The translations under genes and the position numbers were made by a program. From the NCBI RefSeq assembly GCF_900186615.1, contig NZ_LT896588.1:281361-345360 (forward strand): a stretch of DNA of 64,000 nt. The letters run 5' to 3'. Each line of letters starts with the position of its first letter. Position 1 is the stretch's first letter. Source of the stretch: Parabacteroides bouchesdurhonensis (GTDB lineage Bacteria > Bacteroidota > Bacteroidia > Bacteroidales > Tannerellaceae). Shown piece after piece: positions 27,232 to 36,935 of the stretch. The notes below the pieces were generated by a model. That model ran no database searches and was not told the origin of the DNA. It saw nothing but the letters and a program-made list of their open reading frames with translations.

Positions 27232-28010
27232 AATAATTGAAATGAATCTTCGTCTTTCCAAACAGGGAATTTAGTCCGCAAATCGTCCAATTCGTCTTTT
27301 TGAAGTGTGCATGTACGTGTAATCTCTTCCCGTTTGCCGGCATCTGCCAGTTTCTTTCCTTTGGGAGAGAACACCATCGAATCTCCATGATATACGAATC
27401 CTTTGCCGTCTATACCAACACGATTCACACCGCAGACATAGGCCATATTCTCAATTGCACGTGCTTGCAGAAGAGCTTTCCAGACTTTCTTACGAGGTTC
27501 CGGCCAATTGGCTACGTAAACCAACAGGTCATATTCATTCTTCACATTACGGCTCCACACCGGGAAACGGAGGTCGTAACATACTTGCAAGCAAATGTTC
27601 CAATTTTTATAATTCACAATAACACGCTTATCACCGGCAGAGAAATGTTTGTCTTCTCCTGCCATACGGAATAAATGACGCTTGTCGTAATAGTATTCTT
27701 CCCCTTCGGGTGTGATAAAGAAAGCACGGTTATAGTATGCACCATTCTCTTCGGCAATAAAGCTGCCAATGATCGCCATGTCATACGTCTTCGCCCAGTT
27801 TTTAATGGTAGGAATTGTTTCGCCATTCATTGTATCTGCCAGCTTTTCCACTTCCATAGAGAAACCGGTAGTAAATGTCTCCGGCAACACGGCTATATCG
27901 GTTTTTCCACTCACTCTACGAAGTAATTCACCATAATACCCCAGGTTTTCACTTCTGTCTTCCCATATAATATGGGATTGTATCATACTAATACGCAAAC
28001 TATCGGCCAT
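27228..28010 (-). CDS. carbon-nitrogen hydrolase (omega-amidase-like)
   Basis: 260 aa nitrilase-superfamily enzyme. The Glu-Lys-Cys triad is visible: LPETFTTGF (Glu), YYDKRHLF (Lys) and LQVCYDLRFPVW (Cys). The sequence is most like YafV/Nit2 omega-amidases, which hydrolyse 2-oxoglutaramate or 2-oxosuccinamate. It overlaps the downstream transporter gene by 4 bases, so the two are translationally coupled. Confidence 0.88.
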   Translation of the reverse strand: MADSLRISMIQSHIIWEDRSENLGYYGELLRRVSGKTDIAVLPETFTTGFSMEVEKLADTMNGETIPTIKNWAKTYDMAIIGSFIAEENGAYYNRAFFITPEGEEYYYDKRHLFRMAGEDKHFSAGDKRVIVNYKNWNICLQVCYDLRFPVWSRNVKNEYDLLVYVANWPEPRKKVWKALLQARAIENMAYVCGVNRVGIDGKGFVYHGDSMVFSPKGKKLADAGKREEITRTCTLQKDELDDLRTKFPVWKDEDSFQLL

Positions 28011-28033
28011 AATATTAGATTATTAAACAAATA

Positions 28034-28066
28034 AAGGAAAGAAGCCTGTGTGAAACTTCTTTCCTT
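28034..28066 (-). terminator. terminator after the acyltransferase gene
   Basis: An 11-bp perfect stem (28034-28044 with 28056-28066) with an 11-base loop lies just downstream of the acyltransferase gene on the minus strand. A short T-rich tract follows it. Confidence 0.65.
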
Positions 28067-28072
28067 ATATAA

Positions 28073-28621
28073 TTATACATCTATAAAGTTCTCAGGATGG
28101 CATGCCGTAACACCACGGTAATGTGTACGGATTTCATGTATATCTTTCTCCATCTCTCCTGTAGGATAGAATATACCTTTTGTCCCTGCTTCCTTTTTCC
28201 CATAATCAAAGTACGCCATAAGAATAGGCACATTTGCTTTCACGGCGATATAATAAAACCCTTTCTTCCATTCTTTAGCGGGTTTTCGTGTACCTTCGGG
28301 AGTAACAGCCAGCTGAAACCTTTCACGTGTTTTAAACACCTCTACCATCTGATCGGTCACAGAAGTCTTTTTACCACGGTTTACCGGTACACCGCCCATC
28401 CAGTTGAATAAAATGTTAAAAGGAAAAAAGAACCATTCCTTTTTAATAAGGAATCCGGCATTACAACCGATTGAGGTATAAAACAGTTTTCCTACAATAA
28501 AATCCCAATTACTGGTATGGGGAGCAACACAAACAACACATTTCGGCAAATCAACGCCATCAACCGGCCCAAGTTTCCATCCTGCTAAGCGGAGAATTGC
28601 CTTACTTATCCTTTTCTTCAT
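28073..28621 (-). CDS. 1-acyl-glycerol-3-phosphate acyltransferase-like protein
   Basis: 182 aa PlsC-type acyltransferase. The catalytic HTSNWD (H-x4-D) and the acceptor-binding PEGTRK motif are present, with GGVPVNRG between them. It would transfer acyl chains to a glycerolipid or other lipid at the inner membrane; the family member cannot be fixed. Short compared with E. coli PlsC (245 aa), as is common for this Bacteroidales subgroup. Its ATG overlaps the TGA of the preceding 98-aa gene. Confidence 0.88.
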   Translation of the reverse strand: MKKRISKAILRLAGWKLGPVDGVDLPKCVVCVAPHTSNWDFIVGKLFYTSIGCNAGFLIKKEWFFFPFNILFNWMGGVPVNRGKKTSVTDQMVEVFKTRERFQLAVTPEGTRKPAKEWKKGFYYIAVKANVPILMAYFDYGKKEAGTKGIFYPTGEMEKDIHEIRTHYRGVTACHPENFIDV

Positions 28622-28914
28622 TCCTTTATTTCTTTGCTGAGAGAACCTATTTCGGCTGCAATAGCATCGATCTCCTCCTGCAAATCTGATCTTAATTTAC
28701 GATAATATTCTTTTACCAGTTTCTTATTATCCTTTCCGTCCGGACGACTAACGCGGCTTATAAAATTATCTTGCATATCCAGAATTCTGGACATAAGTAT
28801 ATCCGTTTTGTCTGCATCAACGCCGGGGATATACAGCTTGCAAACCAATACTTCTGTAAATAAATCGCCAGCTACATAACCGATGTCTTTCTTTAAAATT
28901 CTTCTTTTAGCCAT
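28618..28914 (-). CDS. 98-aa conserved hypothetical protein
   Basis: I do not recognise this family by name. It is a soluble, mostly helical protein (MAKRRILKKDIGYVAGDLF), with a strongly charged C-terminal helix (YYRKLRSDLQEEIDAIAAEI) that may form a coiled coil. It is translationally coupled to the acyltransferase by a 4-base overlap, which suggests a shared function. A -7 element TAACTTTG lies upstream at 28945-28938. Confidence 0.7.
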   Translation of the reverse strand: MAKRRILKKDIGYVAGDLFTEVLVCKLYIPGVDADKTDILMSRILDMQDNFISRVSRPDGKDNKKLVKEYYRKLRSDLQEEIDAIAAEIGSLSKEIKE

Positions 28915-28937
28915 ATTTTTTGTGTTTTAAATATCCA

Positions 28938-28945
28938 CAAAGTTA
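28938..28945 (-). promoter_or_regulatory. -7 element of the 98-aa/acyltransferase pair
   Basis: TAACTTTG on the minus strand, 24 bases before the ATG. It is divergent from the glycogen synthase promoter 54 bases away. Confidence 0.4.
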
Positions 28946-28998
28946 GAAATATTGTTATTAAATACCCGGTAATAGCAAAGAAAAAACATAAAATAGAT

Positions 28999-29006
28999 TA
29001 TCTTTG
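28999..29006 (+). promoter_or_regulatory. glycogen synthase promoter -7 element
   Basis: TATCTTTG, 37 bases before the ATG at 29043, matches TAnnTTTG. No clear TTTG at -33. Confidence 0.45.
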
Positions 29007-29042
29007 CAACCGTAAAATCTCTGATTATAAACAAAATCATAT

Positions 29043-30701
29043 ATGAGTAACATCACATCAACGCCAGAATATCTGTTTGAAAGCAGCTGGGAGGTTTGTA
29101 ATAAAGTAGGAGGAATTTATACTGTTCTTTCTACAAAAGCGCATACATTACAACAACTTTTTAAAGATAAAATCATTTTTATTGGTCCTGATGTGTGGAC
29201 AAATACTGAAGCTTCCGACTTTATCGAGGAGGCAACTTTATTTGCAGACTGGAAGAAACATGCGGAATCGGTAGACAAACTAAAACTAAAAATAGGACGA
29301 TGGAATGTACCCGGAATGCCCCCGGTTATTTTAGTAGACTTTAAACCCTATTTTGAGGACCGCGACCAATTGTTTTACACAATGTGGGAAAGTTATAAAG
29401 TAAATTCATTAAATGCTTACGGTGATTATGATGAATCATGTATTTTTGCTTATGCCGTAGCAAAAGTAATTGAAAGCTTTTACCGCTTCTATAAACTTGA
29501 AACCAAAAAGGTAGCCGCCCTATTCAACGAATGGATGTTGGGTATGGGAGCTCTATATATACAAAAACAGATTCCGGCAATAGCTACATTATTTACAACG
29601 CATGCTACATCTATCGGACGTTCCATAGCAGGAAATAACAAAGCCCTTTATGCTTATATGGATGGCTATAACGGAGATCAGATGGCTACAGAATTGAATA
29701 TGGAGGCTAAGCACTCTTTGGAGAAACAAACAGCCCATTATGTAGATTGCTTTACAACCGTTAGTGACATTACAGCCCGTGAATGTAAACAATTACTGGA
29801 TAAAGAACCTGATATTGTTACCCCGAACGGTTTCGAAAGAAATTTTGTGCCCGACGGTAAAGAATATACGAAAAAACGCAATGCAGCCCGACAAACATTG
29901 ATAAATGTTGCGGAAAAACTGCTAGGTTATCCTATCTCACCGGATGCTTTGCTAATTTCAACAAGTGGCCGGTATGAATACAGAAACAAAGGTATCGACG
30001 TTTTCATAGAAGCAATGAACCGCGTACGCACCTCCGGACGTCTACAACGGGAGGCTATTGCTTTTATCATAGTACCTGCCTGGGTACGTGATGCCCGTGC
30101 AGACCTGAAAGAAGTCATTGAAAAAGACATAAAAACTACGTCACCGTTACAAGTACCGTTTATCACCCACTGGTTACACCAGATGCGTGAAGACAAAGTA
30201 CTAAACTATATTATGCATGCCGGCTTTACGAACACGGCTGCCGATAAACTAAAAATAATATTTGTTCCCTGTTATCAAGACGGACACGATGGTATTTTCA
30301 ACAAAGTGTACTATGATTTATTGATAGGAATGGATGTTACCGTATATCCTTCTTATTATGAACCATGGGGTTATACGCCATTGGAAAGTATAGCTTTCGG
30401 CATCCCGACAATCACTACAAACCTGGCAGGTTTCGGATTATGGGCAGAGAAGACAGTGTCGGGGAATAATATTGACGAAGGTGTTGCTGTAATTAATCGC
30501 ACAGACTTCAATTATTTTGAGGTAGCAGATGCTATCACAAACTTCATTTTATCATTAGCCCAAAAAGATAAAAAGGAGATAGAGACTATCCGGCAGCGTT
30601 GTTTCGATCTTGCAGGTAAAGCAGAATGGAGTAAGTTTATAGCCTATTATCAAACAGCTTTCAGTATAGCTTTAGAACATGCAAAGAAAAGAAAAAGCTA
30701 A
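29043..30701 (+). CDS. glycogen synthase (GT3, eukaryotic-type)
   Basis: 552 aa. The N-terminal EVCNKVGGIYTVLSTKA is the sugar-nucleotide binding start of GT3 glycogen synthases, the family of yeast and animal enzymes, not the GT5 GlgA type. The C-terminal YPSYYEPWGYTPLESIAFGIPTITTNLAGFG contains the E-x7-E type catalytic segment. It adds glucose from a nucleotide sugar to glycogen in the cytoplasm. A glucan phosphorylase gene follows 114 bases later, so synthesis and breakdown are paired; the phosphorylase has its own -7 element. Confidence 0.92.
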   Translation: MSNITSTPEYLFESSWEVCNKVGGIYTVLSTKAHTLQQLFKDKIIFIGPDVWTNTEASDFIEEATLFADWKKHAESVDKLKLKIGRWNVPGMPPVILVDFKPYFEDRDQLFYTMWESYKVNSLNAYGDYDESCIFAYAVAKVIESFYRFYKLETKKVAALFNEWMLGMGALYIQKQIPAIATLFTTHATSIGRSIAGNNKALYAYMDGYNGDQMATELNMEAKHSLEKQTAHYVDCFTTVSDITARECKQLLDKEPDIVTPNGFERNFVPDGKEYTKKRNAARQTLINVAEKLLGYPISPDALLISTSGRYEYRNKGIDVFIEAMNRVRTSGRLQREAIAFIIVPAWVRDARADLKEVIEKDIKTTSPLQVPFITHWLHQMREDKVLNYIMHAGFTNTAADKLKIIFVPCYQDGHDGIFNKVYYDLLIGMDVTVYPSYYEPWGYTPLESIAFGIPTITTNLAGFGLWAEKTVSGNNIDEGVAVINRTDFNYFEVADAITNFILSLAQKDKKEIETIRQRCFDLAGKAEWSKFIAYYQTAFSIALEHAKKRKS

Positions 30702-30730
30702 AATATAACTCATAATTAAGAAGATAATCC

Positions 30731-30738
30731 TATCTTTG
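30731..30738 (+). promoter_or_regulatory. glgP promoter -7 element
   Basis: TATCTTTG, 77 bases before the ATG at 30816, matches TAnnTTTG; the -33 box is not clear. It implies a leader of about 70 nt. Confidence 0.45.
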
Positions 30739-30815
30739 CCGCTGTTTTTACAGAAAAAAACGAGGAAAGATTATCCACGATTTCACAAAATGAAAACTTA
30801 TTAAACTTCACGATA

Positions 30816-33386
30816 ATGAAAATCAAAGCGAATAACGCAAACAATCCTATTTGGAAAGAGGTTTACTCACATTCAAAGCTTCCACAACAACTGGAACCGC
30901 TTCATGAGATGGCAACAAATCTCTGGTGGGTATGGAATCATGAAGGTGCTAAACTATTTGGTAAATTAGATCCGGAGCTATGGAAGTCTACAGAAGGTAA
31001 CCCGGTTCTTCTACTTCAGAGTTTATCATACAAACGAGTAGAAGAGATTATGGCCAATAAAATGTTAATGGCTGAAATACAAAGAGTCTATACGGATTTT
31101 AAAAATTATATAAACGTTAAACCGGATAAAACAAAACCGTCTGTTGCTTATTTCAGTATGGAATATGGCTTGACTAACGTATTAAAAATTTATTCCGGAG
31201 GTCTGGGTGTATTAGCCGGAGACTATTTGAAAGAAGCCAGCGACAGTAATATTGATTTATGCGGTGTCGGTTTCTTGTACCGTTACGGATACTTCACTCA
31301 ATCGTTATCTATGGATGGCCAACAGATTGCAAACTATGAGCCTCAGAATTTCAATTCTCTTCCGCTGACTCAGGTTATGCAATCAAACGGTGAACCGATG
31401 GTATTGGAAGTACCTTATACAGGAAGAACTGTTTATGCCAATATATGGAAAGTAAACGTTGGACGTATTCCTTTGTATCTGATGGATACAGATATCCCGC
31501 AAAACAGTGAATGGGACCGTTCTATCACTCACCAATTATATGGTGGTGACTGGGAAAACCGTATGAAACAAGAATACTTGTTGGGTATCGGTGGTATCAT
31601 GATGTTGAACAAGCTGGGTATCAAAAAACAGATTTATCATTGCAACGAAGGTCATGCCGCTCTTATTAATGCACAACGTTTGGTTGATTATATCCAAAAC
31701 GACGGATTGACATTCAACCAAGCATTAGAGGTTGTTCGCGCTTCTGCTCTTTATACGGTACACACTCCGGTTCCTGCAGGACACGATTACTTTGATGAAG
31801 GCTTGTTTGGCCGCTATATGGGTGAATTCCCTGGTAAATTAGGTATCAGCTGGCAAGAATTTATTGACATGGGACGTGAAAACCCCGGTTCAAACGAAAA
31901 GTTCTCTATGAGCGTATTCGCATTAAATACTTGTCAGGAAGCAAATGGCGTTAGCTGGTTGCATGGAAAAGTATCGCAGAAAATGTTTGCGCCGGTATGG
32001 AAAGGTTATTTTGCTGACGAATTGCATGTTAGCTACGTTACCAACGGTGTACACATGCCGACTTGGGCCGCTACGGAAATGAAGGAATTCTATGCCGACA
32101 AATTTGACGAAAACTTCTTCTTCGATCAATCAAATAAGAAGTATTGGGAAGCAATTCAAAATGTTCCCGATGATGAAATCTGGGCTCTTCGTAAGACGTT
32201 AAAAAAGAAATTAATTAATTACATAAAGGACGAATACCGTACAACATGGTTAAAGAATCAAGGAGATCCGTCAAAGGTTGTTTCTATCTTGGATAAAATC
32301 AACCCGGATGCCTTATTAATTGGTTTCGGCCGACGCTTTGCAACCTATAAACGAGCTCATTTGCTATTTACAGACCTGGATCGTTTGGCAAAGATCGTTA
32401 ACAACGAAAAATTCCCAATCCAGTTTGTATTCACAGGAAAAGCTCATCCTGCCGACGGCGGTGGACAAGGTTTAATTAAGCACATTGTAGAAATTTCCCG
32501 TCGTCCAGAGTTCTTAGGTAAGATTATCTTCCTGGAAAATTATGATATGCGTCTGGCTCGCCGCTTGATTTCTGGTGTTGATGTATGGTTGAATACGCCA
32601 ACGCGTCCGCTGGAAGCTTCCGGAACATCAGGAGAAAAAGCTGAAATGAACGGCGTTCTCAACTTCTCTGTCTTGGACGGATGGTGGTATGAAGGCTATC
32701 GTGAAGGAGCAGGTTGGGCATTGACAGACAAACGTACTTACGAAAACCAACAGTATCAGGATCAATTAGATGCTGCAACGATTTACCACATTTTGGAAAC
32801 AGAAATTATACCTACTTACTATGCAAAGAATAGTAAGGACTATTCTCCGGAATGGATTCAGTATATCAAAAATTCTATTGCAAAGATTGCTCCAGATTAT
32901 ACAATGAAACGAATGCTGGACGATTATATCAGCCGTTTCTACAACAAGTTGGCAACCCGCTCAGCCCATCTGCACGAAAACAACTATGCTACAGCAAAAG
33001 AAATCGCAGCATGGAAAGAAGAGGTAGCAGAGCATTGGGACAGTTTCCAGGTAGAATCATTCACTTGCGATCAAGACTTGCAAGCTAATGGTCCTGTAGT
33101 GGGAAGCAACTATACATTCAATTTGGTTATTGACCGCCATGAATTAAAAGGAATGTTGGGCGTAGATATGGTCGTTACTAAAGAAGATCCTGAAAAACAT
33201 ACATTGGAATTACTTAATGTTTCTCAGTTTAAGCTAATGAAAGAAGAAGGATCAAAACTATTCTTTACGTTAACAGCAGCTCCAACAGAAGCAGGTAATC
33301 ACAAGATGGGATTCCGTGTTTATCCCGTAAACAAAGAATTACCTCATCGTCAAGATTTCGCATATGTTCGTTGGATTCAACAATAA
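30816..33386 (+). CDS. glgP: alpha-glucan (glycogen) phosphorylase
   Basis: 856 aa GT35 phosphorylase that releases glucose-1-phosphate from glycogen. The N-terminal ~110 residues are the DUF3417 domain found in this subgroup. [10 protein letters not shown] and [19 protein letters not shown] mark the start of the catalytic part. The pyridoxal-phosphate lysine is in [12 protein letters not shown], then [17 protein letters not shown]. Length is typical of the DUF3417 subgroup. It is followed by a strong terminator. Confidence 0.95.
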   Translation: MKIKANNANNPIWKEVYSHSKLPQQLEPLHEMATNLWWVWNHEGAKLFGKLDPELWKSTEGNPVLLLQSLSYKRVEEIMANKMLMAEIQRVYTDFKNYINVKPDKTKPSVAYFSMEYGLTNVLKIYSGGLGVLAGDYLKEASDSNIDLCGVGFLYRYGYFTQSLSMDGQQIANYEPQNFNSLPLTQVMQSNGEPMVLEVPYTGRTVYANIWKVNVGRIPLYLMDTDIPQNSEWDRSITHQLYGGDWENRMKQEYLLGIGGIMMLNKLGIKKQIYHCNEGHAALINAQRLVDYIQNDGLTFNQALEVVRASALYTVHTPVPAGHDYFDEGLFGRYMGEFPGKLGISWQEFIDMGRENPGSNEKFSMSVFALNTCQEANGVSWLHGKVSQKMFAPVWKGYFADELHVSYVTNGVHMPTWAATEMKEFYADKFDENFFFDQSNKKYWEAIQNVPDDEIWALRKTLKKKLINYIKDEYRTTWLKNQGDPSKVVSILDKINPDALLIGFGRRFATYKRAHLLFTDLDRLAKIVNNEKFPIQFVFTGKAHPADGGGQGLIKHIVEISRRPEFLGKIIFLENYDMRLARRLISGVDVWLNTPTRPLEASGTSGEKAEMNGVLNFSVLDGWWYEGYREGAGWALTDKRTYENQQYQDQLDAATIYHILETEIIPTYYAKNSKDYSPEWIQYIKNSIAKIAPDYTMKRMLDDYISRFYNKLATRSAHLHENNYATAKEIAAWKEEVAEHWDSFQVESFTCDQDLQANGPVVGSNYTFNLVIDRHELKGMLGVDMVVTKEDPEKHTLELLNVSQFKLMKEEGSKLFFTLTAAPTEAGNHKMGFRVYPVNKELPHRQDFAYVRWIQQ

Positions 33387-33407
33387 CATAAGAAAATAAC
33401 CATTTAA

Positions 33408-33450
33408 GAGGATGTTTCATTATAATATGAGACATCCTCTTTTATTTTTC
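33408..33450 (+). terminator. terminator after glgP
   Basis: A 13-bp stem with one G-U pair (33408-33420 with 33427-33439) and a 6-base loop is followed by TTTTATTTTT. Strong intrinsic terminator. Confidence 0.9.
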
Positions 33451-33520
33451 CAGGAACTCTAACATACAAACTCTTTCCTACAAACAACAAATAACCCCTA
33501 TTTATAAATAGTAGGAAATA

Positions 33521-33565
33521 AAAAACCTAAAGAGAAAATTCAGAGTATTAAATTTTCTCTTTAGG
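33521..33565 (-). terminator. terminator after the FadL-type gene
   Basis: A perfect 15-bp stem (33526-33540 with 33551-33565) with a 10-base loop is followed on the minus strand by a TTTTTT tract. It lies just after the porin gene. Confidence 0.9.
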
Positions 33566-33593
33566 TCACTTAAAACAACTCTATCAAGTTATT

Positions 33594-35051
33594 TTAGAAT
33601 GCGTATGCAACACCAATAGACGGCATCAATGCATAAATATTGTAATGTCCTCCGAATTTACGTTCAGCACCACTAACCAAAGCTTTATCTGTATAAGAAC
33701 CATCACGTCCAAACCCTGTAACATAAGAGAAAGCAAAATCTACAGAAAGACGGTCTACCGGACGGAAGCTCAAACCTCCTGTAATACCAAACTTATTCAT
33801 ACTTGGTGTTTCAGGATTCAGGAAGTCATCTTTTACCGGAGATTCGTCATAATAAGCACCCATACGAACGTCCAGTCTATTGGTAGCAGCAAATTGAGCA
33901 CCAACACGATAAATACGAGAATTCATATATTCCTTTTTAGCCACCATATCATACTGGCTCAATGAAGACGGAGAGAAATTGATCTCCAATTTTTTATAAG
34001 CACCCCATCCTACAAACTGAACTTCGCCGGAAAGAATCCAACGGTTGGTCGGTTTATAAGTAACGCCCACATTCCAGTTTGAAGGCAACGGCAGTTCAGC
34101 AGAGAAAGTACCCTGATCCAAAGCCGGTATCTGTAAATTTACAGGAACCGAAACGCCAAAACTTTCAGCCGTCTTAATAAGGGTTTCAACCTGTTTAAAG
34201 ATATTTTCCTTTAAATCAGTTTCATTTGCGTAACTCAATGCGATATCACCTTCTTTTACACGAGCCTTTACTTTTGAACGATAAGAAACACCGACTGTTA
34301 CCTTATCATTAATATCATACATAGCACCGACATTGAAGCCCAGACGAACACCGGCATCTCCTTTCAGGTTTACAGATGCAGCGGAAGCATCATCATATTT
34401 AGCCATATCAGCTATTAATTTATCAATCACAGGCTTGGCAATTGCGCCTAGCTCAGGATGAGCTTGGAGGAGCGGACCGAATTGTTCCATTAAGCCAGAA
34501 GCCATACCAGACATTTCGCCCGGACCAATCAAAGCACGGCTCAATTCTATATTACCGAACTCCATCATTAAACCGGCTCCAATACTTAAACGATCCATGA
34601 TTTTCCATGAAACAGTTGGCTGGATATTAAATGCTTTCAAAGAGATATCCTGTATCAAATGTGCCCCTTTCCAGTCTTTACCCCAATTCATAGAACTTCC
34701 ATACGGTGTAGTAAGGCTTATACCTGCGGCCAAGTTATCATAAATCTTGAAACCCGCATATACATATAATGGCGTACTAGGGGTATTATCCGGCTTTTGT
34801 ACATACTCACCATCAGTAAATTTGCCTTTTGAAAAAACTCCGGAAACACCGGCAGACAAATGTATTCTATTTTCCATAAAAACCAATCCGGCCGGATTAA
34901 AGTGCATGCTCTCTGCCCCAAGTTTCATAGCAGTCCCTACATGGCCCATACCTGCCTGTTTTGTACTCTGTGCATTTACCTGATAACCTTCTGCCGCTGC
35001 ATAAGATAGAGGAAGCATGGAAAGACATGCTAATGCGATAACTTTCTTCAT
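33594..35051 (-). CDS. outer-membrane FadL/OmpP1-family transporter
   Basis: 485 aa with a signal peptide (cleavage about residue 20, after SYAAA). The mature N terminus (EGYQVNAQSTKQAGMGHVGTAM) and ESMHFNPAGLVFM are typical of the FadL/TodX family, whose N-terminal hatch plugs a barrel that takes up hydrophobic compounds such as long-chain fatty acids. It ends with an aromatic barrel strand (PSIGVAYAF). The substrate is not known. Upstream are a -7 element (35115-35108) and a pair of GCACAT/ATGTGC inverted repeats that may bind a regulator. Confidence 0.9.
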   Translation of the reverse strand: MKKVIALACLSMLPLSYAAAEGYQVNAQSTKQAGMGHVGTAMKLGAESMHFNPAGLVFMENRIHLSAGVSGVFSKGKFTDGEYVQKPDNTPSTPLYVYAGFKIYDNLAAGISLTTPYGSSMNWGKDWKGAHLIQDISLKAFNIQPTVSWKIMDRLSIGAGLMMEFGNIELSRALIGPGEMSGMASGLMEQFGPLLQAHPELGAIAKPVIDKLIADMAKYDDASAASVNLKGDAGVRLGFNVGAMYDINDKVTVGVSYRSKVKARVKEGDIALSYANETDLKENIFKQVETLIKTAESFGVSVPVNLQIPALDQGTFSAELPLPSNWNVGVTYKPTNRWILSGEVQFVGWGAYKKLEINFSPSSLSQYDMVAKKEYMNSRIYRVGAQFAATNRLDVRMGAYYDESPVKDDFLNPETPSMNKFGITGGLSFRPVDRLSVDFAFSYVTGFGRDGSYTDKALVSGAERKFGGHYNIYALMPSIGVAYAF

Positions 35052-35107
35052 AAATTATTTATTAATTAGTACCTATCTTCATATGCCATTCCTAGCATAA
35101 ACGGCGG

Positions 35108-35115
35108 CAAAGATA
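35108..35115 (-). promoter_or_regulatory. promoter -7 element of the FadL-type gene
   Basis: TATCTTTG on the minus strand, 56 bases before the ATG. No TTTG box at -33; the GCACAT repeats begin 20 bases further upstream, as expected for an activator-dependent promoter. Confidence 0.5.
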
Positions 35116-35134
35116 AATACTTTTCCTTAATATT

Positions 35135-35181
35135 GCACATTTTACACAAAAATGTGCGGCACATATAAATATTTCATGTGC
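35135..35181. repeat. two tandem GCACAT-N11-ATGTGC inverted repeats
   Basis: GCACAT (35135-35140) pairs with ATGTGC (35152-35157), and GCACAT (35159-35164) with ATGTGC (35176-35181). Both have an 11-base spacer and the copies are offset by 24 bp. The two inner half-sites form ATGTGC-G-GCACAT. It lies directly upstream of the FadL-type -7 element, so it is a candidate operator; hairpin formation in RNA is an alternative. Confidence 0.55.
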
Positions 35182-35278
35182 AATATCAAAATATACGGCA
35201 TTCGGAAGAAAAAACAATTCCTTCCGAATGAAATTCTAATTTCTCTCGGAAGAAACCCAAATTAGAGATAGGGAAAAG

Positions 35279-36520
35279 TCATCTGGCTTTTCCACATTTT
35301 ATAGAGAAATAGAATATATATGCAAACGCAACCAAAGGAACGATAAAACCGATAGCCATATTAGTCTCACCAATGTATCCCATCAGTATTGGGCTAAAAG
35401 CCCCACCTGCTACTCCCATAACGATATACGAAGAAGCCTTCTTTGTATAAATCCCCATACCTTCCAGCCCCAAGGCAAAAATAGTAGGAAACATAACCGA
35501 CATGAAAAAGAACGAGAGATATAGAGCATAAAGAGAAACCGTCCCCAATGATGCCACAACTAAACTCATACAAACGATACTAGCTAAAGAAAATAAGGCC
35601 AACAAACGATTAGGATACATCCACTTCATTGTAAAACTACCAGCCAAACGGCCTATCATAAACAATGCCATTCCACCAAAAGCCAGTATCCGCGAAGCTT
35701 CTATATTGGAAATATGCGAATTCATTTCGGTTACGTAGTTTATAAAAAAACTGAATATACCAGTTTGTGCTGCGCAATAACAAAACTGAGCAACTACAGC
35801 ACGTACAAACTGACGATGTTTCCAGATTGATTTCTGAGTAGCAACTTCATGCAAAGGCTTATCTACAGTTTCATCAGAAAAACCAGCAACCGTTTTTATC
35901 TCCGGTAATTTGGTGAGAATAAAAAGCAATGCTACAAATAATACGATGCCACCAACCAAAATATAAGGCTTTGCCAAAGCAAAAATATCGTCTTCTGAAG
36001 CTCCGAATATTAATAGACCGCCAACTAATGGTCCTAATATCCAACCTAATCCGTTGAATGATTGAGATAGGTTCAAACGTTGAGCTGCAGACTCTGCCGG
36101 TCCCAAAATTGTAGAGTACGGATTAGCTGCTGTTTCCAATATGCAGAGCCCGCAAGCAATCACAAACAAAGCGATCAGAAAAGGAACTGCCGAATGCAAA
36201 AATGCGGCCGGTATAAAAGCAAATGCGCCGCCGGCAAATAATAACAGTCCCAGGATAATTCCTTTTTTATAGCCATACCGCTTCATAAATGCTCCTGCCG
36301 GAAGAGCCATCAGAAAATAAGCAATATATGTTGAGAATTGCACCAATCCGCTCTCAGCTTTCGTCATGGTAAAAGCTCCTTGAAAGTGTTTATTCAACAC
36401 ATCCAGTAAACCATGGGCAAAGCCCCATAACAAAAACAAACTGGTGATAAGAATAAATGGTATAAGATAAGATTTACCGTTTGGAGCAGCAACTAAAGAT
36501 TGTTTATTTGTGTTTTTCAT
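35279..36520 (-). CDS. fucP: L-fucose permease FucP-like
   Basis: 413 aa, 12 hydrophobic helices, major-facilitator family of the FucP type (inner-membrane sugar:proton symport). Typical segments are LLWGFAHGLLDVLNKHFQ in helix 1 and ETAANPYSTILGP with NLSQSFNGLGWILGP around helix 4-5. It follows a mutarotase gene by 4 bases, which supports a deoxy-sugar substrate (L-fucose or a close relative). A hairpin (35199-35208 with 35221-35230) downstream may be its terminator. Confidence 0.88.
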   Translation of the reverse strand: MKNTNKQSLVAAPNGKSYLIPFILITSLFLLWGFAHGLLDVLNKHFQGAFTMTKAESGLVQFSTYIAYFLMALPAGAFMKRYGYKKGIILGLLLFAGGAFAFIPAAFLHSAVPFLIALFVIACGLCILETAANPYSTILGPAESAAQRLNLSQSFNGLGWILGPLVGGLLIFGASEDDIFALAKPYILVGGIVLFVALLFILTKLPEIKTVAGFSDETVDKPLHEVATQKSIWKHRQFVRAVVAQFCYCAAQTGIFSFFINYVTEMNSHISNIEASRILAFGGMALFMIGRLAGSFTMKWMYPNRLLALFSLASIVCMSLVVASLGTVSLYALYLSFFFMSVMFPTIFALGLEGMGIYTKKASSYIVMGVAGGAFSPILMGYIGETNMAIGFIVPLVAFAYIFYFSIKCGKAR

Positions 36521-36524
36521 AAAA

Positions 36525-36872
36525 TTATAGTGATTCAGATAACTTAAAAATACATTCCATCATCTGCCATTTTTCTGAAGATGAACAACCGGGAACTGTT
36601 TTTTGAAAACGTGCAACAAAATCTTCCCATTCTGCCTGTTTATCCATTTTTGCCAAACGCGCAAAAGCTTCATCCCAATTAAAATTGTCTGAGGTTTCAA
36701 CAATCATAAACAAACGGCTTCCCAGCCGGTAAATTTCCATATTCAAAATGCCCACAGCACGAATACCTTGAGGAATTTCCGGCCAAATATGCTCCGGAGA
36801 ATGCCAATATGAATATTCTTGAATCAGCGTCTCATCATCCTTTAAATCTAAAGTTTGGCAATATCTTTTCAT
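36525..36872 (-). CDS. L-fucose/L-rhamnose mutarotase-family protein
   Basis: 115 aa, RhaM/FucU-like (DUF718) fold. The segment HSPEHIWPEIPQGIRAVGI matches the family core, in which a His and a Tyr interconvert alpha and beta anomers. It ends 4 bases before fucP on the same strand, so the pair probably imports and equilibrates L-fucose. Other fucose catabolic genes are not in the window. Confidence 0.82.
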   Translation of the reverse strand: MKRYCQTLDLKDDETLIQEYSYWHSPEHIWPEIPQGIRAVGILNMEIYRLGSRLFMIVETSDNFNWDEAFARLAKMDKQAEWEDFVARFQKTVPGCSSSEKWQMMECIFKLSESL

Positions 36873-36935
36873 AATCCTATTTTATTTTCTAAAAGGTCGT
36901 AAACTTACAAAAAAACACTATCACCCGAAATTAAT

